The position numbers were made by a program, and so were the translations under genes. From Cordilura impudica (taxonomy: Eukaryota; Arthropoda; Insecta; Diptera; Scathophagidae): 64,000 nt of DNA. The notes below the pieces were generated by a model. That model saw only the letters and a list, made by a program, of their open reading frames with translations, did no database searches and had not been told where the DNA came from. Shown here one piece after another: positions 42,902-53,256 of this stretch. How positions within the stretch are numbered: position 1 is the first letter of the stretch; every line of letters starts with the position of its first letter. The stretch covers positions 24,533,620 through 24,597,619 of the forward strand of contig OY821517.1 of the NCBI GenBank assembly GCA_963682025.1, given 5' to 3'.

Positions 42902-43557
42902 CAGTTCGTGACAGGACTCGAGAAAGGACCTTTTGCTCCTACTAAAAAAAAAAGAAACAAAATTTTTTTTTTATATATATAAAACAAAGTCCAAATCCAA
43001 AACCCAGTGAAAAAAAAAATTTAAAACATTTATTTGGAAATTGAAATTCCCAAAGGACAAAATAAAATTTAAAAAATATATATCACTAAATCGGTAAAAA
43101 CAAAATAAAATTTAAAAAAAAAAATATATCACTAAATCGGTAAAAACAAAAAAGGAACATTCATGAAGTTTTACGGCAAAATATTTTGTAGCCTTTAATA
43201 ATTAAAAAAAAAACAGAGTGCGATAAGGCGTTATTTTGTTCAAAGATTTGATTATAATTGAGGCAACAATCAATAATATAATGAAGCAGCAATCTATATG
43301 AACATCAGCTTTTAATTTAACTCCTTGGTCAGAGAAGAACGAAACGGGTGTGGCCAATACACCCGCAACAACATCGTCCACATCAACAACCAAAAAAAAG
43401 GAGAACAAGTTTTATCAACAACGGTGACAGTTCGGTCAACCATCAAGAGCAGCCACAACCACCCGCAACAACCAATGGAATCATCATTTTCAACTGATAA
43501 ATAAGTATCTATAATTTTATTTTTAATGTTAAAAAAAAAATAGTAATTTGTAAACAA

Positions 43558-43718
43558 GGAAGATCGCGGCCACAAGCGCTGCAATCAACCTAAATTTTTC
43601 TCTAAAAAATATTTTTTTTAAAAAAGGAAGATCGCGGCCACAAGCGCTGCAATCTTTGTTTTATTATATTGTAATACTTTTTTTTAAACGGAAGATCGCG
43701 GCCACAAGTGCTGCAATC
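43558..43718 (+). repeat. Three 29-bp GC-rich direct repeats in the retrotransposon leader
   Basis: GGAAGATCGCGGCCACAAG... at 43558-43586, 43626-43654 and 43690-43718, with one change (GCGCTG to GTGCTG) in the third, spaced 68 and 64 bp by AT-rich filler. They lie between PBS and gag. Role unknown: RNA packaging, dimerisation or protein binding are candidates. Confidence 0.9.
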
Positions 43719-44019
43719 AACCAATTCATATTTTATTTGACAATATTTTTTTTTGAAGAAAAACAGTGTACAAAATAATTTTTTTTTGTTTATAAATTTT
43801 GAATATGAAATTATTAATTAAAGGAGATTTTTTTTCCAATTATCAGTTTTCTATTGAATTTTTATTCTTTTGTGAGGTAGTTTTAGTTTTTCTTTTGTCT
43901 TATTGTGAAAATGGGAAAACAACATTCAAAGATTGACAACTAAAGAAGTGGTTCTTTCTATTTAATATAACTTTTATTAAAAGGATAAATACTTAATACT
44001 TAATACTTAAATAATTAGG

Positions 44020-44226
44020 ATGCCTAGACGGACCAGAAAATATATCGACGCCAAACTGAATAGGCCCTACTCGGAATTCAAACCATTGACCGAAGCGGAA
44101 CATGAGAATCAGTCAAGAATACTGGACATAGTAGATAAGGAAATACTAAGATTAGCCCAGGAGGGATACTTTACAAACGGGATAGAAGACTTTAGACCCC
44201 CCGGAATACAGACCCGAAAGATATAG
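44020..44226 (+). CDS. Small basic ORF upstream of gag (68 aa)
   Basis: MPRRTRKYIDAKLNRPYSEF..., ends FRPPGIQTRKI. Highly charged, no recognised domain. It lies in the leader 175 nt before gag. Its ATG is the first strong one downstream of the LTR. Small leader ORFs have been reported in 412-type elements; whether it is translated is unknown. Confidence 0.45.
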   Translation: MPRRTRKYIDAKLNRPYSEFKPLTEAEHENQSRILDIVDKEILRLAQEGYFTNGIEDFRPPGIQTRKI

Positions 44227-44400
44227 AGACAAAGGGGCAGAGTCAATGAGGAACAATTAAAAAAAAAAAAAAAAAAAAAAATATATAATAAATGATAAAT
44301 TACTTGACATTACTATATATATTATTAATATACCGTCAAGTAGGATTAACTGAATATATGGACACTGAAGTTGCAAATAAAGTGTCATTAATAGAGTATT

Positions 44401-45690
44401 ATGAATGACAAATGGGAACTAATTATAGCCAACATACAATTTTTTCATGAGGACTTCAAGAAGTCATATAAATGTATAAATAAAAATACCTATATTAAAG
44501 ACGAAACAGTAAAGAAACACTTAAAAACATTAATAGAAAATTACAACAATATATCAAGACTAGTTTCGAAATATAAACTAGATTATACGAGAGAACATCT
44601 GAAAATAGTAGATGACATATTTTGGGACGTTAGAGATAGATTGGTGAAGATATACGCCAAATATGGTATAAAAGAAAATATCCCACACGATTACACGGAA
44701 CAAATTAAATTGAACATTGACAAAACAATCATAATAAGTGCCAAACTAGGTCCCGAGACAATTGAGGAAGAAGATTCAAACGATAAGGGCGACACAGAAA
44801 CGGAAGTTAAAAATTTTATAGGAGAAGTAATTGATAAAATAATAGCAAAGGAAGAAAAAGATATGGCCCAAACAGTGGAACAATTCGTGGATACAGCATC
44901 CAAATTCATCTCGGACTACGATGGAGACGTGAAGAACTTGCAAAGCTTCATCGATGGTCTGATAATGATTGACCAATTGAAAGGAGCTCACGAGATAATA
45001 GCTGTTTCACTAATTAAGACAAAACTGAAAGGAACGGCCCGACAGCTAATAACAGATGAAACAACTATAAAACAAATTAAAGAAAAATTACAAGGTTCAA
45101 TAAAAGGTGAACCTGTTGGTGGACTGATTGCCAAACTGATGAACATACAGCAGAGAAATAAAACGGCCAACGCATACACCAGCGAAGTAGAAGACTTGGC
45201 GAAGAGAATTCATAATGCCTACATTTCGGACGGCGTACCACCGGCAGCAGCCAGAGAATATACCACAAAAGCGGCAGTAAATGCCATAGTAACAAACTGT
45301 AACAATGATAATGTCAAACTTATCATGAAAGCGGGACAGTTCTCTTCATTGAACCAAGCTGTTCAGAAATTTATTGAAACCTGTACAGAAGCTTCCGGAA
45401 GTAAAGATACTGTGTTGTACTACAGACAACAGAACAGATCATATAATGGCAATAACGATAGAAATTTCCGTATTAATGACAATAATTGGCACCAAAATCG
45501 CCAAGGTACCTATAGAGGAAATAACAATTCCAAAGGTAGAAATAGGAATAACTACATGAATAACAGAAATCAAAACCAACGTGACAATAGGGAACGTAAT
45601 TATCAAATTTCGAACAACTATAGAGGTCGCGACAGACAAGTCCGACCAATGGAAAGTACGAACAATACGTGTTCGGAAAACTTCGAATAG
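44401..45690 (+). CDS. gag: Ty3/gypsy Gag protein (429 aa)
   Basis: Structural capsid-like protein of the retrotransposon. Residues about 150-330 resemble a gypsy capsid region (TASKFISDYDGDVKNLQSFI, then SLIKTKLKGTARQLI, a typical block). The C-terminal 100 residues are rich in Asn and Arg (NRNNYMNNRNQNQRDNRERN) and probably bind RNA; no CCHC zinc knuckle is seen. Open throughout. Overlaps pol by 22 nt in a different frame, so Pol is probably made by a -1 frameshift. Confidence 0.88.
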   Translation: MNDKWELIIANIQFFHEDFKKSYKCINKNTYIKDETVKKHLKTLIENYNNISRLVSKYKLDYTREHLKIVDDIFWDVRDRLVKIYAKYGIKENIPHDYTEQIKLNIDKTIIISAKLGPETIEEEDSNDKGDTETEVKNFIGEVIDKIIAKEEKDMAQTVEQFVDTASKFISDYDGDVKNLQSFIDGLIMIDQLKGAHEIIAVSLIKTKLKGTARQLITDETTIKQIKEKLQGSIKGEPVGGLIAKLMNIQQRNKTANAYTSEVEDLAKRIHNAYISDGVPPAAAREYTTKAAVNAIVTNCNNDNVKLIMKAGQFSSLNQAVQKFIETCTEASGSKDTVLYYRQQNRSYNGNNDRNFRINDNNWHQNRQGTYRGNNNSKGRNRNNYMNNRNQNQRDNRERNYQISNNYRGRDRQVRPMESTNNTCSENFE

Positions 45691-48600
45691 CCTCTGGGGG
45701 AAAAAGGGACATAAATATATATAAATTGAATCTTAACCTTGGTGTGTTTGTAAAATTTTTGAATTATAATACAAAACAAATGCTTGTTTTACTTGTGGAC
45801 ACAGGAGCAGACATATGTCTAATAAAAAAGGAAAATCTTGGGGAAGATAATTTCGTCAACAAACGGAACATAACATCAATTAGTGGTATAGGCAATGGAG
45901 TAATTAAGTCAATAGGTTCAACAGATCTGGAGATTTGCAGAAAGGATTTTGCGGTAACCTATGAATTTCATGTGGTACACAATGACTTCCCTATACCATG
46001 CAGCGGAATCATAGGGATAAATTTTTTGAAAAATTTCAATTGTAGCATTGACTTTATAGAAGACAAAGAATGTCTTATTATGAGACCTAGAGATTTTCGA
46101 ACCCTAACGATTCCGATACATCACACGTACACTGATGACTACGTCATTCTACCACCAAGAGCGCAGGTAATACGTAAAATACCATTTAACACTCAGCATG
46201 AGGAACTACTGGTATTGAACCAGGAAATAAAACCAGGCGTATACATTGCAAATACATTAGTTCAAGGCAATAACGCGTATGTTAGAATTCTTAACACCAA
46301 CAAGGAAATTATAACACTAGATATTAATGACATTAGAACTGAAAATTTGGACGAATATGATGTTATATATCCGAATAACGAGCAGAAAATGGACAATAGG
46401 AAAGATAAAATCTTGGAAAAATTATCGAAAAATTTCCCTAAAGAATTCAAAAGTGAACTCACGACATTGTGCTTAAATTATTCTGACATATTCGCTTTAG
46501 AAACGGAGACAATTTCCACGAACAATTTTTACAAACAACATTTAAGGCTAGGTGATAACACACCAACATATATAAAAAATTATAGAATCCCACATTCACA
46601 GAAATTAGAAGTTAATAGACAAGTTAAAAAGTTAATAGACGATGATATAGTAGAACCATCAACTTCAGAATACAACAGCCCATTATTGATAGTACCGAAG
46701 AAAGGACTCCCGAACTCAAATGAGAAAAGATGGCGATTGGTTGTAGACTACCGACAAGTGAATAAAAAATTATTAGCGGATAAATTCCCACTTCCAAGAA
46801 TAGAGGACATTCTGGATCAATTGGGTAGAGCAAAGTACTTTTCGTGCCTCGACTTAATGTCAGGTTTCCATCAAATTGAGCTACATGAAGATTCAAGAGA
46901 CATCACGTCATTTTCAACTGAAAATGGCTCTTATCGTTTCAAACGTCTCCCTTACGGACTAAAGGTAGCTCCAAATTCGTTTCAACGTATGATGACTCTA
47001 GCATTCACTGGTTTGAGACCATCACAAGCATTCCTATACATGGACGACTTAGTTGTGTTGGGCTGCTCTGCAAAACATATGTTGAACAACTTAACAGATG
47101 TTTTTGATCTTTGCCGAAAACACAATCTAAAGTTGCATCCGGAAAAATGCACATTTTTTATGCACGAGGTGACTTACCTAGGGCATAAATGCACCAATGA
47201 GGGCATTCTACCAGATGATGGAAAATATTCGGCAATTAAAAATTACCCAGTACCATCGAATGCAGATGAGGCCAGAAGATTCATTGCTTTCTGTAACTAT
47301 TACAGAAGGTTTATTGGCAATTTTGCTGATTACTCCCGTCATATAACAGGACTTACGAAAAAGGGAGTAGAATTCTGTTGGACGACCGAATGCCAACAAT
47401 CTTTTGAATATTTGAAAAACGCTCTACTCAGCCCACGGATACTACAGTATCCGGACTTCACTAAGGAATTTTGTATCACAACGGATGCAAGTAAACATGC
47501 ATGCGGTGCAGTTTTGACACAGGAGTATAATGGTAGACAACTACCAATATCATATGCTTCGAAATCTTTTACCAAAGGTGAAAGCAATAAATCGACAATT
47601 GAGCAGGAACTCACTGCAATTCATTGGGCAATCCAATACTTTAGACCATATATATTCGGTAAACATTTTTTGGTAAAAACAGATCATCGGCCATTAACTT
47701 ACTTATTTTCCATGAAAAACCCCAGCTCAAAGCTGACTAGAATTAGACTAGATTTAGAGGAATACGACTTTACAGTCGAGTATCTCAGAGGCAAAGATAA
47801 TTATGTAGCAGATGCACTATCACGTATAACGATAGATGATCTGAAGAATATAAATGTGAATAAAGCAGTTCTCAAGGTAACAACGAGATCAGCTACGGCA
47901 AAATTAGACTTAAATAGAAATAACAATGAAAATGAAAATAATCAGCATTTAACGTACAATAAGCCCAATATATTTGAAGTCATAAACCCATCTGACGTCA
48001 GGCGATACCATAAGCTCGAGATGACTTCAGACCATTGTTTATTGAAACATGGCAAAAGGAAAATAGAGAAAATACTAATAAATGATTTATTTACTAAAGG
48101 GAAAATTGACTTCGGACAGTTATTCCCCAGGTTAGAATCACTAACCGGTAAATATAGGATAAATAAGGTGCGAATGGCACCTAATGAGAAAATTTTCGAA
48201 TTTGTCTCAGTGCAGGATTTTAAGGCCAAGGGCAATATATTTTTGGATAAATTAAGAGTAGCGCTACTCCCAAAGGTGACCAAGCTGAATAATAAGAATG
48301 AAATAAATAAGATAATACAACAATATCATGATGACCCAATACAAGGAGGTCATACAGGTATAACAAGGACAATTGGGAAAATAAGACGATATTTCTACTG
48401 GCCGAAAATGATCAAGTCGGTATCAGATTACATAAGATCTTGTAGGAAATGTCAAGAGTCCAAAACCACTAAACATACGAAAATACCAATGACTATAACG
48501 GACACTCCGATCGATGCTTTCGATACGGTCTTGGTAGATACAATCGGACCACTCCCAAGAACGGAAGATGGTTTTGAATATGCAGTCACCATAATATGTG

Positions 48601-49343
48601 ACCTGACAAAATACCTGGTAACAGTGCCAATACGCGATAAAAGCGCGAAAACGGTATCCAAGGCTATATTTGATTCATTTATATTGGCTTATGGCCCGAT
48701 GAGGACGCTCATTACGGACATGGGTACAGAGTACAAGAACAGTATCTTAAATGAGATATGCAAATATATGAAGATTGATAAGGTAACGTCTACAGCGCAC
48801 CACCACCAAACGCTGGGAACGGTAGAAAGAAGCCATAGGACTTTCAATGAATATGTACGTTCCTACATATCAGTTGAAAGGGATGATTGGGATGAATGGC
48901 TGAAGTACTTTACGTACTGTTTTAACACGACACCTTCAGAGGCCCACGGATACTGCCCATTTGAGTTAGTTTTTGGAAGAATCCCATATGGATTCAATAG
49001 ACTTAACAATATAGATAGAATAGATCCAATATATAACATAGAAGACTACAGTAAGGAAATAAAATATAGATTAGAAGTAGCGCGTAAGAAAGCTAAGGAT
49101 AAACTTATTAGAAATAAGGTATATAATAAGAATAGTTATGACAAAGGTATAAATGAATTAGATATAAAGGTAGGAGATAAGGTATTGCTTAGAAATGACA
49201 CAGGACATAAATTAGACAGTAAGTATACCGGTCCTCATCTTGTGGAAAGTATAGAGGACAATGGGAATATAGCAATAAGATCAAAGAAAGATAAAAAACA
49301 AATAGTACACAAAAACAGACTGAAAACATATCATGAAAAATAA
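45669..49343 (+). CDS. pol: Ty3/gypsy Pol polyprotein (1224 aa)
   Basis: One open frame, -1 relative to gag. Aspartic protease motif VDTGAD at residue 43-48; reverse transcriptase with LDLMSGFHQI and the active-site YMDD at about 457-460; RNase H with TTDASKHACGAVL near 604; integrase with HHCC finger (HDDPIQGGH to CRKCQ, about 887-930) and catalytic D, D, E in VDTIGPL, ITDMGTEYK and GTVERSH (about 956, 1016, 1052). Ends KNRLKTYHEK. All motifs intact, consistent with a recent insertion. The first Met may not be used if Pol is made by frameshifting. No envelope gene follows. Confidence 0.95.
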   Translation: MFGKLRIASGGKRDINIYKLNLNLGVFVKFLNYNTKQMLVLLVDTGADICLIKKENLGEDNFVNKRNITSISGIGNGVIKSIGSTDLEICRKDFAVTYEFHVVHNDFPIPCSGIIGINFLKNFNCSIDFIEDKECLIMRPRDFRTLTIPIHHTYTDDYVILPPRAQVIRKIPFNTQHEELLVLNQEIKPGVYIANTLVQGNNAYVRILNTNKEIITLDINDIRTENLDEYDVIYPNNEQKMDNRKDKILEKLSKNFPKEFKSELTTLCLNYSDIFALETETISTNNFYKQHLRLGDNTPTYIKNYRIPHSQKLEVNRQVKKLIDDDIVEPSTSEYNSPLLIVPKKGLPNSNEKRWRLVVDYRQVNKKLLADKFPLPRIEDILDQLGRAKYFSCLDLMSGFHQIELHEDSRDITSFSTENGSYRFKRLPYGLKVAPNSFQRMMTLAFTGLRPSQAFLYMDDLVVLGCSAKHMLNNLTDVFDLCRKHNLKLHPEKCTFFMHEVTYLGHKCTNEGILPDDGKYSAIKNYPVPSNADEARRFIAFCNYYRRFIGNFADYSRHITGLTKKGVEFCWTTECQQSFEYLKNALLSPRILQYPDFTKEFCITTDASKHACGAVLTQEYNGRQLPISYASKSFTKGESNKSTIEQELTAIHWAIQYFRPYIFGKHFLVKTDHRPLTYLFSMKNPSSKLTRIRLDLEEYDFTVEYLRGKDNYVADALSRITIDDLKNINVNKAVLKVTTRSATAKLDLNRNNNENENNQHLTYNKPNIFEVINPSDVRRYHKLEMTSDHCLLKHGKRKIEKILINDLFTKGKIDFGQLFPRLESLTGKYRINKVRMAPNEKIFEFVSVQDFKAKGNIFLDKLRVALLPKVTKLNNKNEINKIIQQYHDDPIQGGHTGITRTIGKIRRYFYWPKMIKSVSDYIRSCRKCQESKTTKHTKIPMTITDTPIDAFDTVLVDTIGPLPRTEDGFEYAVTIICDLTKYLVTVPIRDKSAKTVSKAIFDSFILAYGPMRTLITDMGTEYKNSILNEICKYMKIDKVTSTAHHHQTLGTVERSHRTFNEYVRSYISVERDDWDEWLKYFTYCFNTTPSEAHGYCPFELVFGRIPYGFNRLNNIDRIDPIYNIEDYSKEIKYRLEVARKKAKDKLIRNKVYNKNSYDKGINELDIKVGDKVLLRNDTGHKLDSKYTGPHLVESIEDNGNIAIRSKKDKKQIVHKNRLKTYHEK

Positions 49344-50417
49344 ATACTTAATATCCCAAAAATTTTAATCTGTTATTCTTCACAAAATAAATTTGACTAA
49401 ATAGAAAATCTCTCAAAAATCTCCAAATAATTAATAAAATCATAATATGTACACGTATTATTTGGTAAATTATTCCGATAAAATTTTTTTTATATATACA
49501 AGATTCTTAAAAATATAGAAATAATAATGATATTTAACAAAATTTATATGAAATATTTTAAATCTCCAAATAACAATAATGTAAATTTTAAAAATTTCTT
49601 AATTTTAATTTTTTTTTCTCAATTTGATTACAACTTATATAAAATTATTTTCTAAATAAAAGTCTCAACATAATTAATTAAAATTAGTAAAACCATATGT
49701 ATTAATTACTAAATCACTATAATTTTAATTTGACAAAAAATATTAATATGAAAAATTTAAAAACTTTAACTTAATTTTTTTTTAAAACAATAATGTATAT
49801 TAATCATATACATGTAAAATATTAAATAGAATGCTAAGATCATTCTAATTAAAAAGGGAGGTGGCATAGCCATCATATTAAATATATATTAGTTGAATAA
49901 TCTTAAAAACTTTAACTAAATAATCTTAAAATATAAATAATCATATTAAATATGTATTAGTTGAATAATCTTAAAAACTCTAACTAAATAATCTTAAAAT
50001 ATATTACAATAAATAATCATTTTAGATATATATTAGTTGAATAATCTTAAATACTTTAATTAAATAATCTAAAAAAAATACACTACAATAAATAATACAA
50101 CTTAATCATTTGTGTGTAGTTAGAATCATTTTATTTTAAATATATGTTAACCAAATAACCTAGAAATTTGAAAATTTACCCAATAATGTTAATTTAATAA
50201 TCCTAATGTAATTATTCATAAGCACAACAATGAAAATATTAATTTTTAAAAGGAACCAGACATGTCAATAATTACAGACTAAATTTAAATTAAATTACTT
50301 AGTTCTATTATCACATCATTATATATGTTTAACTCCTGAATGTCTTAAGTACAGAAATCCAGAAAGCACGACAACTAATTTTATGAATGACAAGATCATT
50401 CAAATTAAAAAGGGAGG
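49344..50417 (+). other. Retrotransposon 3' untranslated region with tandem repeats
   Basis: AT-rich. 49880-50080 holds three to four tandem units with atattagttgaataatcttaaa and actttaactaaataatctt. Two polypurine-like blocks with shared flanks occur (49836-49862 and 50388-50417). No env ORF. Confidence 0.7.
50407..50417 (+). promoter_or_regulatory. Polypurine tract
   Basis: AAAAAGGGAGG directly before the 3' LTR; primes plus-strand synthesis in LTR elements. Confidence 0.8.
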
Positions 50418-50889
50418 TGTAGCATAATTGCATTCATAAGGTGCACGATAACTTTATTTAGTCACTACTAAATAAAGTTGTCCAAAATATGTGCAATTAC
50501 AAAACATTCGCTGACACGGAACTACATTAAAGTTCAATGCCCATACGCTGTGCATTGAACTATACAATTGCCGATACAGCGAATGTTTTGAGTTATAAAC
50601 ATTAGCACCATACCACGAAATTGTTGTTGGTTGTTTTCGTGATTTCTGCTGTGTTATGCTTTCGGAGTATAACACAGAGAAAACAAATAAACCTACATGT
50701 ATGTATGTATGTATATTTTGTTTATTCTGGTTTCATATTATTATTAATATAAAAAGAAATAAAACATAATAAAGAGAATCATTAATCATTATTCATTGGA
50801 TTGTAACAAGTAAACAATCACATTAAAAAAGTGTGTGTTTTAATTAAATTGAAGTTTGAAAACATTTTAATATCCTTTTACTTTTTACA
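50418..50889 (+). repeat. 3' LTR
   Basis: 472 bp, no difference from the 5' LTR found by eye. Followed by the CTAC duplication. Confidence 0.95.
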
Positions 50890-50893
50890 CTAC

Positions 50894-52215
50894 ATATAAT
50901 TTTTAAAAATTGTTTATAATTACTAAAGCATTATTATTCACATAAATACAAAAGTGCACTTTTAAAATTTTACATTCAAATTTAAGAAAATATCAATTCT
51001 AAATACTGGAATTCAGATTTCCAACTATAAATTTGAAAATGTCAATTGAATTTCGGATAAACATATTAAAACGTCGGATATAATAACTTGAAATTTAGAA
51101 GACATCCACTGAATTTTTAATACTTATATAAATTTTATTCTTTAAACACAAATTGAAATTCAAAAACACCAAATATGTTTACATTTAAAAAATTAACTGA
51201 AATTAAAAAGAAATATTGCGATTCAGGAGGCATTAATAGCATTTCAGGATAAGAAAACATTAATTTAAATTCAATGAAGTTTAGAAAACCTCAAATGATA
51301 TTTATGGATTGCGAACATAAAAATTGTTATATAAATAAAGCGCAATTTGATGAGAATGTTATTTTTTATATATTATTTTTCACAATTTTTTTGGATGAAA
51401 GTTTGAAGTTTTTCAGAAAACAAAGAGAACAAATTATTTTATTTAAAATTTTCGGGACATTTGGTTTTTTGCGTTTGCCATCCCTAATTTGAACCAGTGT
51501 TCTTGATGACTTCAAAATTTGACTTCATGGTAGGCAACGTAAAACACAAAAAATTGAAGATCGATAATAATTTTCAGGTGGTAGTATTTGGAGTCAATAA
51601 ATGAAAATATATTTTATTAACATAATTTAATTCAAAATCAAAAGTTGGCATCACTGGATTAGATTTTGTATTGTATTGTGTTATTTTGTGTTACCACAAA
51701 ATCTAATAGTGAAAACTCCCTTTTAATAAGTAAAAAAAAAAATATTTTCCAAATATGGCAACATTTTAACAAAAAAAAAAAAAAATAGGGACAGCTTTTT
51801 TTTTTTTGGTTATTATTTTGTTACTCCACCCGGCATATACGGCCGCAATGAAGAATTATTTGGCCAATTAAAAGAAACTATACAGCCATCTCCAATTAGC
51901 ATGATTTAATGCGTAAAGCCACCCTACACAACCATTACCTTTGCAATGGAGGTTAGGGCGAGCTATTTAATTAGCAAAAACTAAATTAAACGAGAAGTTA
52001 TGTCATATAACCGGAAACGCATGCATGTAGGTATATAACCTAAATGCATGCCGATCAGCAATCACGATGACCAAAAAGCAAACACCGAAACGTGTTTTCT
52101 TTCATCCGAAATAATAGAAAAGACGGAAACGATCTTTCCACGTTGGACCGCGAATTACTAATGTGAGAGAGTTTTATAGACCAACTCTTGAAATAAACAA
52201 AAATCCGGATCAAAT
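50894..52215. other. Intergenic, upstream of gd-B
   Basis: AT-rich with no gene. 51840-52200 is less AT-rich, lacks visible repeats and includes the near-palindrome at 52019-52051; it may be old unique sequence. The ORF at 51274-51492 is unsupported. Confidence 0.35.
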
Positions 52216-52365
52216 CACAGAATTTGCTAAAATAATTTGGTATTAAGTTTAACAAATTGTTTCCTTTTTCAAATATTTTGTTTACATTTATTATCAATAC
52301 TCAAACCGAGGTGGAGGGTATCAAAGATTCGGCACAGCCGAATTTAACACTCTTACTTGTTTAAA
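52216..52365 (+). mobile_element. DINE-1/Helentron-like 3' fragment
   Basis: Similar to 30590-30748: ATTAAGTTTAACAAATTGTT, GGTGGAGGGTATCAAAGATT, the ATTCGGC-ACA-GCCGAAT hairpin and TTAACACTCTTACTTGTTT at the end, the best preserved terminus of this family in the window. Confidence 0.6.
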
Positions 52366-52779
52366 CTAAATTCAATTTTTTTTTAACTTAATCCCGACCA
52401 CCTTAAATAATGAAAATTTACCTAAGTTTTTCTAAGGTATATTAGCTAAGTTATTATTTTTTACCAATGAACTAGATTTTTAAATAAATTTTTGTTAGCT
52501 CAACTTGCTTAGGTTACCTAAGTTTTCTAAAGTATTTTATTTTATTTCATATTTTTACTTACTGAAATAAATGAAAAGAAAGCTACAATATTCAATTATT
52601 AGATTTTTTTTTGTGTATACATATCCATACAAATCTAAGTAGCACAAATCAGGATCATTTTATGCCATACATCAATTGATTTTTCTTTTTTTTTGTTTTA
52701 TTTTGCCTTATTATATTTACAATATTGATACATTTTTTGCTAGAGAGTTACAAAACACAAATAAGTTATATTTACAACA

Positions 52780-52813
52780 TCAGTCTGCTAACGATAATCG
52801 GCGAGAGCGGTTA
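52780..52813 (+). promoter_or_regulatory. TATA-less Inr + DPE core promoter of gd-B
   Basis: TCAGTC at 52780-52785 with A+1 at 52782; GGTTA at 52809-52813, exactly +28 to +32. The intervening bases are similar to those of gd-A (GGCGAGAGCGGTTATAAG). Predicted 5' UTR of 241 nt, alignable with that of gd-A down to the ATG. Confidence 0.72.
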
Positions 52814-53022
52814 TAAGAAAAAAAAATCGCTAAGAAACTATTTAACAATTAAACGTGCGCGCGCGGGTAGGTGTTTCTATTTGCTAACGCGTATAAAAAA
52901 AACTTAAATTAATTCATAAACACAAAGAAATACTTATGAATGAATTAATTAAACAAGAAAATTAAAAAAAGCTTAAATATAAAATTCCAATAAAAAAAAA
53001 ATTATAAAACACGTATTAAATA

Positions 53023-53256
53023 ATGTTTAATTTCAAACTCACTTATACATTCTTATTCGTGATCATAATTTGTAAAACCACACAACAACAACAACAACGA
53101 GAACAACAACAAAATGGAATTCCTCCCATAGCCTGTCCCAACTATTTTCAGTACTTTCATGATGGTTCAAAATATTTTGGTAAAATATCCCTGCCAAATT
53201 TAGGTGACAATATTGATTTAGCCGTTAATTTTACCCAGCGAACACTGGTGATTATG
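53023..53256 (+). CDS. gd-B exon 1
   Basis: 78 codons, phase 0, donor ATTATG|GTAAGA. It carries an expanded CAA/CAG tract (QQQQQREQQQ) absent in this length from gd-A. Followed by a 9.8-kb intron. Confidence 0.86.

Larger units (their letters stand above)
42412..50889 (+). mobile_element. Full-length Ty3/gypsy LTR retrotransposon
   Basis: Two 472-bp LTRs (42412-42883, 50418-50889) that look identical, TG...CA ends, and a 4-bp CTAC target duplication (42408-42411, 50890-50893). A primer-binding site follows the 5' LTR (TGGCGATCCTGCCAGGAG at 42884) and a polypurine tract AAAAAGGGAGG precedes the 3' LTR. Gag and Pol ORFs are open, with no env. Domain order protease-RT-RNase H-integrase makes it Ty3/gypsy; overall layout (long leader, overlapping gag/pol, RN-rich Gag) suggests the mdg1/412 side of the errantivirus-free lineages, which is inference. 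Confidence 0.95.
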
